A stretch of 39,571 bases of DNA from Oscillospiraceae bacterium (GCA_015063625.1 SVTT01000014.1:1-39571); one strand, 5' to 3'. Shown: positions 24,730 through 33,494, counted from the first letter of the stretch. Numbers and translations: made by a program. The notes: generated by a model not told the origin, from the letters alone.

Positions 24730-24875
24730 GGGAAGGTCGGCGCTCGACGACCCGTTTGCCGGCATCCTCGCGGCACGTTTGGGTGTGATCAAACCGCGGT
24801 AGGGGTCGGCGCCCTCGACGACCCGTTTGGCAGCGCCCTCGACGACCCGTTTGTGGGCGCCCTCGACGACCAACG
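24730..24875. repeat. Dispersed repeat cluster C, tandem partial cores
   Basis: Shortened left-arm cores occur near 24734-24758, 24798-24829, 24832-24853 and 24855-24871. The last three are near-tandem copies of GCGCCCTCGACGACCCGTTTG. No right arm is present. The remaining bases to 25020 are AT-rich and hold nothing I can name. Confidence 0.8.
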
Positions 24876-25029
24876 GCACACAACACGGCAACCGACGCCG
24901 CTTGTTAAAAAAGCATCAATCTTCCGCAAACCGGTTTGCCTTGCCGTTTTATTGTTAAATATATAACGATAAACAAACGAATGACCAAATTTGTACATAT
25001 TTTCTTCATTGAAATTGCGACAAATTCCC

Positions 25030-25058
25030 TTGACAAACCCCCGTCGGTTTGCTATACT
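25030..25058 (+). promoter_or_regulatory. Consensus sigma-A promoter of pflB-pflA
   Basis: TTGACA (25030-25035) and TATACT (25053-25058) with a 17-bp spacer. CCGTCGG in the spacer (25041-25047) and CCGACGG just after the start site (25076-25082) form an inverted repeat around the -10, a possible operator. Confidence 0.85.
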
Positions 25059-25065
25059 AACTCAT

Positions 25066-25168
25066 GGATAGGCACCCGACGGGATCTTTGCAAAAAGAGC
25101 GCTTATCCGTACAGCATATCAAAAGCCGACCGTCGGGGCTATGCTCGACAGGGTCGGTATTTTCTTTT
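25066..25168 (+). promoter_or_regulatory. Structured leader with terminator upstream of pflB, class unknown
   Basis: The transcript leader has GGAUAGGC (25066-25073) pairing with GCUUAUCC (25101-25108), and an inner hairpin UCUUU-GCAA-AAAGA. CCCGACGG (25075-25082) is perfectly complementary to CCGUCGGG (25130-25137). An intrinsic terminator uses CCGACC (25126-25131) with GGUCGG (25152-25157), an inner GUCG/CGAC stem, and a UAUUUUCUUUU tail to 25168. AGCAUA (25113-25118) can alternatively pair with UAUGCU inside the terminator loop (25140-25145). These pairings exclude one another, as in attenuators or riboswitches. I cannot assign a known class. Confidence 0.7.
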
Positions 25169-25209
25169 CACGGTTTACAATATTTTACTTGAATTCGGAG
25201 GTATAGAAC

Positions 25210-27438
25210 ATGAGAGAAGAATGGAAAGGCTTTGAAGGCGGTCTTTGGCAAAATGAGATCAACGTCAGAGACTTCATTCAGCGCAACTACAAGCCCTATG
25301 ACGGTGACGATTCCTTCCTTGAGGGTCCCACCCAGAACACGCTGGATCTGTGGGCAAAGGTCAGCGAGCTGAAAAAGGCCGAGATCGCCGCAGGCGGCGT
25401 GCTTGACATGGACACCAAGGTGGTTTCCACCATCACGTCCCACGCGCCCGGTTATATCGAAAAGGAAAAGGAGCAGATCGTCGGTCTGCAGACCGATAAG
25501 CCCCTGAAGCGCTCTCTCCAGCCCTACGGCGGCATCCGTATGGCAATGAAGGCATGCAAGGACAATGGCTACGCCGTTGACCCCGAGCTGGTCGAATTCT
25601 TCAGCGAGCACAGAAAGACCCACAACGCCGGTGTGTTTGACGTCTACACCCCCGAGATGAGAAGATGCCGCACCAACCACATCATCACGGGTCTGCCCGA
25701 CGCTTACGGTCGCGGCCGTATCATCGGTGACTACCGCCGTGCCGCACTTTACGGCGTGGATATGCTGATCGCGGACAAGCAGAAGCAGAAGGAAAGCACC
25801 CCCGTGACCATGACGGCTGACGTCATCCGTGACCGCGAGGAGCTCTCCGAGCAGATCCGCGCGCTCGAGATGCTCAAAAAGCTTGCCGAGAGCTACGGCT
25901 GCGACATCTCCAAGCCCGCCACCACTCTGAAGGAGGCCATCCAGGCACTTTACTTCGCTTACCTTGCAGCAGTCAAGGAGCAGAACGGCGCTGCCATGAG
26001 CCTTGGCAGGACCTCTACCTTCCTTGATATTTACGCTTCCCGCGACCTCGCCGCCGGCATCATTACCGAGAAAGAGGCACAGGAGATGGTCGACCACTTC
26101 GTCATGAAGCTGCGTATGGTCTGCTTTGCAAGAACTCCCGAGTACAACGCCCTGTTTGCAGGCGACCCCACCTGGGTCACCGAGTCGATCGGCGGCGTGG
26201 GAACCGACGGCAGACACATGGTCACCAAGATGTCCTACCGCTTCCTCAACACCCTCAACAACATCGGTGCGGCTCCCGAGCCCAACCTCACCATTCTCTG
26301 GTCCACCATGCTTCCCGAGAGCTTCAAGCGCTTCTGCGCCAAGATCTCGATCGTGCACCACGCCGTTCAGTATGAGAACGACGATCTGATGCGCCCCCTG
26401 CACGGTGACGACTACGGCATCGCCTGCTGCGTATCCTCGATGCGCATCGGCAAGGAGATGCAGTTCTTCGGCGCACGCGCCAACCTTGCAAAGTGCCTGC
26501 TTTACGCCATCAACGGCGGTATCGACGAGATGAGTGGCACGCAGGTCGCTCCCGAGTATGCTCCCATCAAGGGCGATTACCTTGACTACGACGAGGTCAT
26601 GGCAAAGTACAAGACCATGATGCAGTGGCTTGCCAAGGTCTACGTGGACACCCTCAACGTCATTCACTATATGCATGACAAATACTGCTACGAGCGTCTG
26701 CAGATGTCCCTGCACGACAAGGAGGTCCGCCGCTGGTTCGCAACCGGTATCGCAGGCTTCTCCGTGGTTGCCGACTCGCTGTCCGCCATCAAGTACGCCA
26801 AGGTCAAGGTGCTGCGCAACGAGCAGGGTCTTGCCACCGACTTTGAGGTCGAGGGCGACTTCCCCAAGTACGGCAACGACGACGACCGTGTTGACGACAT
26901 TGCCAGAGAGATCCTGCACACCTTTATCACCTACCTGCGTCAGAACGACACCTACCGCAACGGTATCGTGACCACCTCGATCCTGACCATCACCTCCAAC
27001 GTCACCTACGGCAAGAACACCGGCTCCACGCCTGACGGCAGAAAGCGCGGTGAGGCATTCGCCCCGGGTGCCAACCCCATGCACGGCAGAGATGCCAACG
27101 GCGCGGTCGCATCGCTTGCATCGGTTGCCAAGATCCCGCTTGAGGATTCTCAGGACGGCATCTCAAACACCTTTACCATCGTTCCCTCCGCGCTCGGCAA
27201 GACACCCGAGGAGCAGGAGAAGAACCTGGTGGCTCTGCTCGACGGCTACGTTGCCAAGGGCGGCTTCCACGTCAACGTCAACGTGTTTGACCGCGAGCTG
27301 CTGCTCGATGCGCAGAAGCACCCCGAGCTCTATCCTCAGCTCACCATCCGCGTTTCGGGCTACGCCGTCAACTTCATCAAGCTGACCAAGGAGCAGCAGG
27401 ACGAGGTCATCTCCAGAACCTTCCACTCCGCGATCTGA
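25210..27438 (+). CDS. pflB: Formate C-acetyltransferase (pyruvate formate-lyase)
   Basis: A 742-aa glycyl-radical enzyme that converts pyruvate and CoA to acetyl-CoA and formate in anaerobic fermentation. The active-site pair is Cys406-Cys407 in [19 protein letters not shown], the fold marker [15 protein letters not shown] is present, and the radical glycine is Gly717 in RVSGYAVNF close to the C-terminus. Length and the [10 protein letters not shown]-like segment ([19 protein letters not shown]) fit true PflB rather than glycerol or choline lyases. The start follows GGAGG. The activase gene begins a few bases after the stop. Codon use is strongly biased to C-ending codons, consistent with high expression. 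Confidence 0.97.
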   Translation: MREEWKGFEGGLWQNEINVRDFIQRNYKPYDGDDSFLEGPTQNTLDLWAKVSELKKAEIAAGGVLDMDTKVVSTITSHAPGYIEKEKEQIVGLQTDKPLKRSLQPYGGIRMAMKACKDNGYAVDPELVEFFSEHRKTHNAGVFDVYTPEMRRCRTNHIITGLPDAYGRGRIIGDYRRAALYGVDMLIADKQKQKESTPVTMTADVIRDREELSEQIRALEMLKKLAESYGCDISKPATTLKEAIQALYFAYLAAVKEQNGAAMSLGRTSTFLDIYASRDLAAGIITEKEAQEMVDHFVMKLRMVCFARTPEYNALFAGDPTWVTESIGGVGTDGRHMVTKMSYRFLNTLNNIGAAPEPNLTILWSTMLPESFKRFCAKISIVHHAVQYENDDLMRPLHGDDYGIACCVSSMRIGKEMQFFGARANLAKCLLYAINGGIDEMSGTQVAPEYAPIKGDYLDYDEVMAKYKTMMQWLAKVYVDTLNVIHYMHDKYCYERLQMSLHDKEVRRWFATGIAGFSVVADSLSAIKYAKVKVLRNEQGLATDFEVEGDFPKYGNDDDRVDDIAREILHTFITYLRQNDTYRNGIVTTSILTITSNVTYGKNTGSTPDGRKRGEAFAPGANPMHGRDANGAVASLASVAKIPLEDSQDGISNTFTIVPSALGKTPEEQEKNLVALLDGYVAKGGFHVNVNVFDRELLLDAQKHPELYPQLTIRVSGYAVNFIKLTKEQQDEVISRTFHSAI

Positions 27439-27442
27439 CGTG

Positions 27443-28177
27443 ATGACGGGAAAGATCCATTCGATCGAGACCTTCGGTACGGTGGACGGACCCGGTGTAC
27501 GCTTCGTTGTATTCTTTTCGGGCTGCCCCATGCGGTGCCGCTACTGCCACAATCCCGACACATGGGTCATGGAGGCAGGCACCGAATACACCGCACAGGC
27601 ATTGCTTGAAAAAATGCTGCGCAACCGCACGTTTTACAGAACAGGGGGCATCACCGCCACAGGCGGCGAGCCCCTTTGTCAAATCGAGTTTCTGACCGAA
27701 TTGTTTTCACTTGCCAAGCAAAGCGGCATCCACACCTGCCTTGATACCTCGGGAGTCCTGTTCCACAGGGATGCTCCCGCATCGCTGGAGCGGATCGACC
27801 GTCTGCTTGCCGTGACTGATCTGGTCATGCTCGATATCAAGCACATGGACGAGCAGGCGCACAGGGAGCTGACGGGTCATTCCAACAGGAACGTGTTGGA
27901 TTTTGCCATCTATCTGAATGAAAAAAAGATCCCCACCCGCATCCGCCACGTGATCGTGCCGGGCTACACCGACACCGAGGAGGAATGGGCAAGGCTGGGT
28001 CGCTTTCTCAGGGGCCTTGATCACATCGAAACGGTGGAAGCATTGCCCTACCACACGCTCGGAAAAGCAAAATACGAAAACCTCGGCATTCCCTATCCGA
28101 TGGGAGATGCCCCCCAGCTGACCAAGGCATTTGCCGACGAGGCGCTTGCCGTGATCGAACGGGAAAGAAAGGGATAA
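27443..28177 (+). CDS. pflA: Pyruvate formate-lyase activating enzyme
   Basis: A 244-aa radical SAM activase that installs the glycyl radical on PflB. The 4Fe-4S motif CxxxCxxC is Cys28, Cys32 and Cys35 in FSGCPMRCRYCHNPDTW. The GGITATGGEPLCQIEFLTELF segment binds S-adenosylmethionine. HVIVPGYTDTEEEWARL and EALPYHTLGKAKYENLGI are typical of PflA. A GTG at 27440 directly precedes the ATG and could be used instead. There is no strong ribosome site, which suggests coupling to pflB, whose stop is at 27436-27438. Length is normal. Confidence 0.95.
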   Translation: MTGKIHSIETFGTVDGPGVRFVVFFSGCPMRCRYCHNPDTWVMEAGTEYTAQALLEKMLRNRTFYRTGGITATGGEPLCQIEFLTELFSLAKQSGIHTCLDTSGVLFHRDAPASLERIDRLLAVTDLVMLDIKHMDEQAHRELTGHSNRNVLDFAIYLNEKKIPTRIRHVIVPGYTDTEEEWARLGRFLRGLDHIETVEALPYHTLGKAKYENLGIPYPMGDAPQLTKAFADEALAVIERERKG

Positions 28178-28179
28178 GG

Positions 28180-28272
28180 CGGAGGACGGCACCTTCGGCG
28201 ACCCGTTCATGCGCGCTGCTTGCTTGTAACGGGCTGTCGCGAGCGACGCCTCCTATCATGTACGATGTATTT
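28180..28272. repeat. Degenerate copy of the long palindromic repeat
   Basis: CACCTTCGGCGACCCGTTCA, then TTGTAACGGGCTGTCGCGAG and CGCCTCCTATCATGTACGATG, follow the linker, right-arm and end segments of the dispersed element with many substitutions. The extended -10 motif is not conserved here. Confidence 0.6.
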
Positions 28273-28293
28273 TCTCAAAATAGCTATTTTAAA

Positions 28294-28330
28294 CGGCAGG
28301 GGTACTGAAAACAGTGCCCCTGCCGCTTTT
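28294..28330 (+). terminator. Terminator of the pflB-pflA operon
   Basis: CGGCAGGGG pairs with CCCCTGCCG around a 14-nt loop that can close further (ACTG/CAGT), followed by CTTTTG. It lies about 115 bp after the pflA stop. Confidence 0.8.
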
Positions 28331-28400
28331 GATTGGATCTTCCGACCGTTTAAAAACGGTCACTAACGGGTCAAGAAACGGCGTTTTTCCGACCCTTCAC

Positions 28401-28571
28401 TCACTTCATGTGAATGCGGTTTCCGACCACATCCCCCACGGCACGCGCCGCCTTTGCGGTCTTCTTCATGGCACGTCGCGTATCGCTCTTGCCACCGACC
28501 ACCATACCGACTGCGCCGCCGACCACCATACCCGTGATCATGCTTGCCGCCGCCATCGTCACCTTTTTCAT
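28401..28571 (-). CDS. Small glycine-zipper (YtxH-like) protein, 56 aa
   Basis: A complete 56-codon frame on the minus strand. The protein starts MKKVTMAAASMITGMVVGGA, continues with a second GMVVGG zipper, and ends in a basic amphipathic segment (DTRRAMKKTAKAARAVGDVV). Two GxxxG-type glycine repeats within one hydrophobic stretch (about 5-28), followed by a Lys/Arg/Ala helix, are what small YtxH-like membrane proteins look like. AGGGGGG lies shortly upstream of the ATG. It stands alone between the pfl terminator and the promoter of the next plus-strand operon. Function is unknown; a stress-related or membrane-associated role is only an analogy. Confidence 0.7.
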   Translation of the reverse strand: MKKVTMAAASMITGMVVGGAVGMVVGGKSDTRRAMKKTAKAARAVGDVVGNRIHMK

Positions 28572-28682
28572 TCTTTGTTCCCCCCTTTTTTTCGATTCAT
28601 TTTTAGTTTGCTCTCTTTTGCGCCGCTTATACAGTCAAAAGTCGGCACACCTTCCTTTTTTTAAAAAATACCTCTTTTTCGC

Positions 28683-28711
28683 TTGCAATCGGGACAAAGA
28701 CTCGGTATAAT
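28683..28711 (+). promoter_or_regulatory. Promoter of the DUF6062-SGNH-methyltransferase-GH2 cluster
   Basis: TTGCAA (28683-28688) and TATAAT (28706-28711) with a 17-bp spacer, 32 bp before the first start codon. Confidence 0.8.
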
Positions 28712-28743
28712 GAAATCAGTAAATTTTTGAAAGGAAGACGAGA

Positions 28744-29466
28744 ATGGAGCAGATCTATACCATACCCGTCAACGAGGCGTTTGACGCCTCGGCAGCCGAC
28801 CGTACCTGCGGCTGCCCCATGTGTGCCCTTTACCGCAAGCTGGAGGAAAACGAGCTTGATCTCATCCTGGGCGCCTCGATGATGGAGCCCGACATCCGCA
28901 TTCAGACCAACAAGGAGGGCTTTTGCCGCACGCATTACGATATGATGTTCGTACGCAAAAACCGCCTTGGCATGGCACTGACGCTGGAAAGTCACCTCAA
29001 GGAGCTTGCCGAGGATCTCTCGGGCAGCCTGCTCGGGTCGCTCACGGGTCACCCAGAGGCAAAGCCCGTCAAGCGCATCGCCGCGCTTGAGCGCTCCTGC
29101 TATGTCTGCCGCCGCATTGAATTTCATTTTCAGCACATGGCGGAAACCGTAACGCTGCTCTTTGACACCGACGAGGAATTTGTCAAAAAAATGACGGCTC
29201 AGCCCTACTTTTGCCTGCCCCACTACCGCCTGCTCCTCGAAAAAGCCGACATCCGCCTCGGCAAAAAGAAAATGGCACAGTTCTTTGATATCATATCGAA
29301 GGTGCAAAAGCATTATCTCGACACCCTTACGGAGGATATCAGCTGGTTCTGTAAAAAATTTGACTACCGTTACGATCAGGAGCCCTGGAAGAACTCCAAG
29401 GACAGCGTAGAGCGCGCCATCAAATTTTTGCGCTCGGATCTGCACGGAGAGCCGAACAAAAAATAA
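28744..29466 (+). CDS. DUF6062 family protein, paired Cys/His motifs
   Basis: A 240-aa soluble protein matching the Clostridia DUF6062 family, function unknown. Two similar halves each show CxxC followed later by CxxH: CGCPMC with FCRTH, then CYVC with FCLPH. This looks like a duplicated metal-binding (probably zinc) or redox module in an otherwise helical protein. The C-terminus (EPWKNSKDSVERAIKFLRSD) resembles that of other members. There is no signal peptide or membrane segment. The start has GGAAGACGAGA, a modest site. It is the first gene of a four-gene transcript, 10 bp before the SGNH gene. Confidence 0.8.
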   Translation: MEQIYTIPVNEAFDASAADRTCGCPMCALYRKLEENELDLILGASMMEPDIRIQTNKEGFCRTHYDMMFVRKNRLGMALTLESHLKELAEDLSGSLLGSLTGHPEAKPVKRIAALERSCYVCRRIEFHFQHMAETVTLLFDTDEEFVKKMTAQPYFCLPHYRLLLEKADIRLGKKKMAQFFDIISKVQKHYLDTLTEDISWFCKKFDYRYDQEPWKNSKDSVERAIKFLRSDLHGEPNKK

Positions 29467-29476
29467 GGAGAAGCAC

Positions 29477-30460
29477 ATGAAGATCTCAAACGACACACTG
29501 AAAACACTCATCACGGGTGCAGCTCGCTTTGTCGAGGAGGAGGGATATCTCTTCCCCTGCCGCTTTACCGAAAGGCAAGAACGCTATTACAGCGTGCACA
29601 GGCCCGACTTTGTCATCAAGACAAGGGCAACATCCTCTGTCTGTCTTGACGTCGTGACCGATTCGGACGAGCTCTCGTTCTCCCTTTTGGCAAAGCAGGG
29701 CTCCAGCCGATCCTTTTTCTACCTCGATCTGTTCGTGGACGGCGTGATGATGGCACATGTGGGGGAGAAGGACACCACACGGTGCGAAAAAACGCTCCGC
29801 TTTGACCTGCCGCGGGGCAGTCACCGCGTCACCCTCTATCTGCCTCAGCTCTTTGCCTGCGGCATCAAGGAGCTTTGCCTCGGCGACGGCGCTTCTCTTG
29901 TCCCCTATCGGCGTGAAAAAAGGCTGCTTTGCCTCGGAGACTCGATCACGCAGGGCTACGATGCCTATTTCCCCTCCTCGACCTATGCCAATCTGCTCGG
30001 CGCACGGCTGAACGCAGAGGTGCACAACCTTGCCATCGGTGCAGAGGTCTTTCGCCCCGACGCCCTTGACCCCCGCCTGCCCTTTGCGCCCGACATCATC
30101 ACCGTGGCGTTCGGCACGAACGACTGGGGCGCACACGGAAGCGCCGAGGAATTCGCTGCTCTTGCGGGCGAATATTACCGCCGCGTCGCGAGCACCTATC
30201 CAAACGCACGGATCTTCGCCATCACGCCCATCTGGCGTGACGATACCGACCGCACCACCAAGGTCGGCGACTTTGAAACCGCCCGCCGTCTTGTGAAGGA
30301 GGCGGCAAGTCCCCTTGAGAACGTCACCGTGATCGACGGGCTCGGTCTGATCCCTCACGTCACCGACATCTTCTCGGACAGCTATCTCCACCCCAACGAT
30401 CTCGGCTTCCACTTCTACGCCGAGGCACTCTATGCGGCGATCGCACCTCATCTTGACTGA
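29477..30460 (+). CDS. SGNH/GDSL hydrolase with N-terminal beta domain
   Basis: A 327-aa esterase-like protein. Residues 1-145 look like the beta-sandwich that precedes the catalytic domain in many carbohydrate-esterase-type SGNH enzymes. The catalytic domain has block I LCLGDSITQGY (Ser156), a block II glycine near NLAIGAE, block III FGTNDWG (213-219, Asn215) and block V SDSYLHPNDLGFH (Asp301, His305). This makes it a probable deacetylase or acylesterase on sugars, acting in the cytoplasm since no signal peptide is visible. AAGGAG precedes the ATG. Proximity to a GH2 gene supports a role in glycan use. Exact substrate unknown. Confidence 0.85.
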   Translation: MKISNDTLKTLITGAARFVEEEGYLFPCRFTERQERYYSVHRPDFVIKTRATSSVCLDVVTDSDELSFSLLAKQGSSRSFFYLDLFVDGVMMAHVGEKDTTRCEKTLRFDLPRGSHRVTLYLPQLFACGIKELCLGDGASLVPYRREKRLLCLGDSITQGYDAYFPSSTYANLLGARLNAEVHNLAIGAEVFRPDALDPRLPFAPDIITVAFGTNDWGAHGSAEEFAALAGEYYRRVASTYPNARIFAITPIWRDDTDRTTKVGDFETARRLVKEAASPLENVTVIDGLGLIPHVTDIFSDSYLHPNDLGFHFYAEALYAAIAPHLD

Positions 30461-30461
30461 T

Positions 30462-31034
30462 ATGGCATCAAAATACGGTAATATGATCGATCTTCTGGAG
30501 CTGCAAAAGCAATTTATCCTCAATCACCTCGGCGAGGGGGACACCGCCGTGGATTTCACCATGGGCAACGGGCACGACACTGAATTTTTATCCCGTACCG
30601 TAGGTGAGAGAGGAAAAGTGTATGCCTTTGACGTGCAGGAGGCGGCACTGACCTCGACGGCCGCACGGCTGGAGGCATCGGGCTGCCCTAAAAACTACAC
30701 CCTGATCCTTGACTCACACCACCGCGTGAAGGATTACGTCAAGGAGCCCATCAGGGCGGGGATGTTCAACCTCGGCTACCTGCCGGGCAGTGACAAAAGC
30801 GTGACCACCATGCGCGTGACCACCATGCCCGCCATCGAGGCAGCAATTGACCTGCTTGACCACGGCGGCGTGCTGCTGGTGGCGGTCTATCCGGGGCACG
30901 CCGAGGGCGAGGCGGAGGGAAAGATGGTGCTTGACTATTTCGCCACCCTTGACCGCCACCTCATCTGCTGCACCCTCATCCGCATCCTCAACTCCCCCAC
31001 CTCTCCGTTTTTTGTTGTAGTCGAAAAAAAATAA
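30462..31034 (+). CDS. YtqB-like class I SAM methyltransferase (putative rRNA methylase)
   Basis: A 190-aa protein of the Pfam rRNA_methylase family (YtqB type). The SAM-binding motif is VDFTMGNGHDTEFLSRTVG, followed by the acidic strand end VYAFDVQEAAL. The family marker MFNLGYLPGSDKSVTT is intact, and VYPGHAEGEAEG follows. Recent work on YtqB homologues links the family to tRNA or rRNA methylation; the target here is not proven. The ATG lies one base after the stop of the SGNH gene and has no ribosome site of its own, so translation is probably coupled. Length is typical. Confidence 0.9.
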   Translation: MASKYGNMIDLLELQKQFILNHLGEGDTAVDFTMGNGHDTEFLSRTVGERGKVYAFDVQEAALTSTAARLEASGCPKNYTLILDSHHRVKDYVKEPIRAGMFNLGYLPGSDKSVTTMRVTTMPAIEAAIDLLDHGGVLLVAVYPGHAEGEAEGKMVLDYFATLDRHLICCTLIRILNSPTSPFFVVVEKK

Positions 31035-31055
31035 GCATAAGGATCGTGTTTTACA

Positions 31056-32777
31056 ATGTTCAGACCTGAATTTCCAAACCCCCAGTTCCGCCGCGAGCAC
31101 TGGGTCAATCTCAATGGCACCTGGTCCTTTGCACTTGACGTCGAGGACAACGGCGTGGACAAACGCTACTTTGAAAAAGCCGCCTTTGACGGCAGCATCG
31201 AGGTGCCCTTCTGCCCCGAATCCAAGCTCTCGGGCGTGGCACATACCGATTTCATCAACGCCTGCTGGTACGCACGCGAGATTGAGATCCCCGCTACAGC
31301 AATGACGGGGCGCGTGATGCTGCATTTCGGCGCGGTCGACTATGAGGCGACCGTTTACGTCAACGGCAAGAGGGCAGGCGCGCACAAGGGGGGCTATACT
31401 CCCTTTGCGCTGGATATCACCGCACTTGTCAGCGAGGGCAAAAACACACTGGTGGTCCATGCGCGCGACAATACGCGCGATCCGATGATCCCCTCGGGCA
31501 AGCAGAGCGCCAAAACAGCCTCCTACGGTTGCTATTACACCCGTACCACGGGTATCTGGCAGACCGTGTGGATGGAGTTTGTTCCCCAAGCCTACATCAA
31601 AAGCTTCCGCTTTCTCCCCGACATCCACAACGGCTGTGTGACGGTAGAGGCAGAGGTCGAGGGTGAGGGTGCGCTCTCGGCGGCAGTGGCATTCCGCGGC
31701 AATTACATGGCATACGGTGCGCGCTTTACCAAGGGCGGCAGAGTCACCTTCAGCATGAAATTAAAGGAGCTCCACCTCTGGGACGTGGGCTGCGGCAATC
31801 TTTACGATGTCGAGCTCACCTTTGGAAGCGACAAGGTCTATACCTATTTCGGCATGCGCGAGATCCGCATTGACGGTCGCCGCGTGCTGCTCAACGGCAG
31901 ATCGGTCTATCAGCGCCTCGTGCTTGACCAGGGCTTTTACCCGGATGGCATCTACACCGCCCCCGACGAAGCGGCACTGATCAAGGACATCGAGCTCTCG
32001 CTCGCCGCAGGCTTTAACGGCGCACGACTGCACGAAAAGGTCTTTGAGCCCCTGTTTCTCTATCACGCCGACCGCCTTGGCTACCTCGTTTGGGGCGAAT
32101 ACCCCAACTGGGGACTTGACCACACCGATATCCGCGCCTTCTTCTCCTTCTATCCCGAATGGGCAGAGGAGATCGCGCGTGACTTCAACCACCCCGCAAT
32201 CGTCGGCTGGTGCCCCTTCAACGAAACATGGAACCTCAAGGGTCACCGCCAGTGCGACGAGGTGCTGCGTGCCGCCTACGATATGACCAAGGCACTCGAC
32301 CCCACAAGACCCGTCATCGACACCAGCGGCAACTGCCACGTGGTGACCGATATTTACGACGTGCACAACTACCATCAGGATCCCGCACTGCTGCGCGAAA
32401 AATTCTCCACCCTCGGCGAGGGCGTGCTCTGGGATCCCAACGTGGTGCACAAGAACGCCGTGCATCCGCAAGCCGTGGAATGGGATGGAAAACAGCCCCT
32501 TTTCGTATCGGAATACGGCGGCATCCGCTGGTCAAAGCTTGACGGCTGGGGCTACGGCAACGCCCCCAAGACCGAGGAGGAATTCAAGGAGCGCTACAAG
32601 GGTCTGACCGAGGCGCTGATGGAAAACCCCTATTTCTTCGGCTTCTGCTATACCCAGCTTTACGACGTGGAGCAGGAGCAGAACGGACTTTATACCTACG
32701 AGCGCGAACCGAAATTTGATATGGAGTTCTTCAAGAAAGTCAATGGGCAACCCGCGGCAATCGAGCGCGACCTGTAA
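31056..32777 (+). CDS. Glycoside hydrolase family 2 enzyme
   Basis: A 573-aa exo-glycosidase. An N-terminal sugar-binding jelly roll (about 1-170, with HWVNLNGTWSFALD and YYTRTTGIWQTVWME) is followed by an immunoglobulin-like domain (about 175-265) and a TIM barrel from about 270. The acid/base is Glu390 in WCPFNETWN and the nucleophile Glu486 in FVSEYGGI. The barrel entry GMREIRIDGRRVLLNGR is typical. It is short for beta-galactosidase and closer to compact GH2 proteins, often annotated as beta-glucuronidase or beta-galactosidase. The substrate is undetermined. There is no signal peptide, so it is intracellular. AAGGA lies somewhat far upstream of the ATG. It is the last gene of its cluster. 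Confidence 0.9.
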   Translation: MFRPEFPNPQFRREHWVNLNGTWSFALDVEDNGVDKRYFEKAAFDGSIEVPFCPESKLSGVAHTDFINACWYAREIEIPATAMTGRVMLHFGAVDYEATVYVNGKRAGAHKGGYTPFALDITALVSEGKNTLVVHARDNTRDPMIPSGKQSAKTASYGCYYTRTTGIWQTVWMEFVPQAYIKSFRFLPDIHNGCVTVEAEVEGEGALSAAVAFRGNYMAYGARFTKGGRVTFSMKLKELHLWDVGCGNLYDVELTFGSDKVYTYFGMREIRIDGRRVLLNGRSVYQRLVLDQGFYPDGIYTAPDEAALIKDIELSLAAGFNGARLHEKVFEPLFLYHADRLGYLVWGEYPNWGLDHTDIRAFFSFYPEWAEEIARDFNHPAIVGWCPFNETWNLKGHRQCDEVLRAAYDMTKALDPTRPVIDTSGNCHVVTDIYDVHNYHQDPALLREKFSTLGEGVLWDPNVVHKNAVHPQAVEWDGKQPLFVSEYGGIRWSKLDGWGYGNAPKTEEEFKERYKGLTEALMENPYFFGFCYTQLYDVEQEQNGLYTYEREPKFDMEFFKKVNGQPAAIERDL

Positions 32778-32793
32778 AATCGAGCCGCGCCCC

Positions 32794-33045
32794 GGTAGGG
32801 GTCGGCGCCCTCGACGACCCGTTTGCCGGCATCCTCGCAGCACGTTCGGGTATGATCAAACCGCGGTAGGGGTCGGCGCCTCGACGACCCGTTCATGGTT
32901 ACCGCCTGTTTGTTACGGGCTGTCGTGGGCGCCAGCCCCTACCATGTATGATATAATTTCAACATTGGTCAATCAAACCAAGGACCGCGATCATCAAGGG
33001 AACAACCGTCGGTCCTTCGTTGCAACAGCGAGGCGCACATGCGCG
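32794..33045. repeat. Dispersed palindromic repeat cluster D
   Basis: Cores lie at 32794-32825 and about 32874-32903. A full right arm (32916-32943) ends in TGATATAAT (32949-32957) and is followed by the AAGGACCG/CGGTCCTT stem (32980-32987 with 33010-33017). The order and flanks match clusters A and B. No gene lies between 32778 and 33554. Confidence 0.85.
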
Positions 33046-33049
33046 CCCG

Positions 33050-33210
33050 TGTCATCCTGAGCGAAGCGCAGTGCAGTCGAACTGCGAAGCAGCACCGAGC
33101 GAAGCGAAGGTGGGATCTCGGGCGAATATATCATTCTCCCCCTCGCAGATCCCGATGCTTCGCATCGCCCTGCGGGTTCGACTGCGGGCTTCGCCCTTCG
33201 CTCAGGATGA
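33050..33210. repeat. GTCATCCTGAGCGAAG palindromic element
   Basis: The element starts GTCATCCTGAGCGAAGCG at 33051 and ends CTTCGCTCAGGATGAC near 33210, so its termini are inverted repeats of about 16 bp. Internal smaller palindromes include GCAGTCGAACTGC and GATGCTTCGCATC. It is inserted directly against the left-arm cores of the other repeat family. Confidence 0.8.
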
Positions 33211-33217
33211 CAACGAG

Positions 33218-33416
33218 GGGGTAGGGGTCGGCGCCTTCGACGACCCGTTTGTGGACGTCCTCGCGGCAGGTTCGGGCATGATCAAACCGGTAGGGGTCGG
33301 CGCCCTCGACGACCCGTTTTTCGGCGCCTTCGACGACCCGTTTGTCGGCATCCTCGACGACCCGTTTGTGGGCGCCCTCGCGGCACACCCTTACATCCGT
33401 CATCCCCTCGACGACC
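33218..33416. repeat. Dispersed repeat cluster E, tandem left-arm cores
   Basis: About five cores of the form GGCGCC-(T/C)TCGACGACCCGTTTG occur (near 33221-33250, 33290-33320, 33323-33345, 33346-33367 and a partial before 33420), with no right arm. Spacers alternate between GTGGGCGCC- and CGGCATCC-type sequences. Confidence 0.8.
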
Positions 33417-33494
33417 CGCACTGACAAAACATTTTTCGCGTACCATTTGCACGTGAAAGACCTTTGCCACGGTGCATTCGGGCGCCGCGTTCAC

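Noticed and set aside
25168-27084. 638-codon minus-strand frame opposite pflB
   Set aside because: Antisense of pflB, caused by its C-ending codon bias; no family resemblance.
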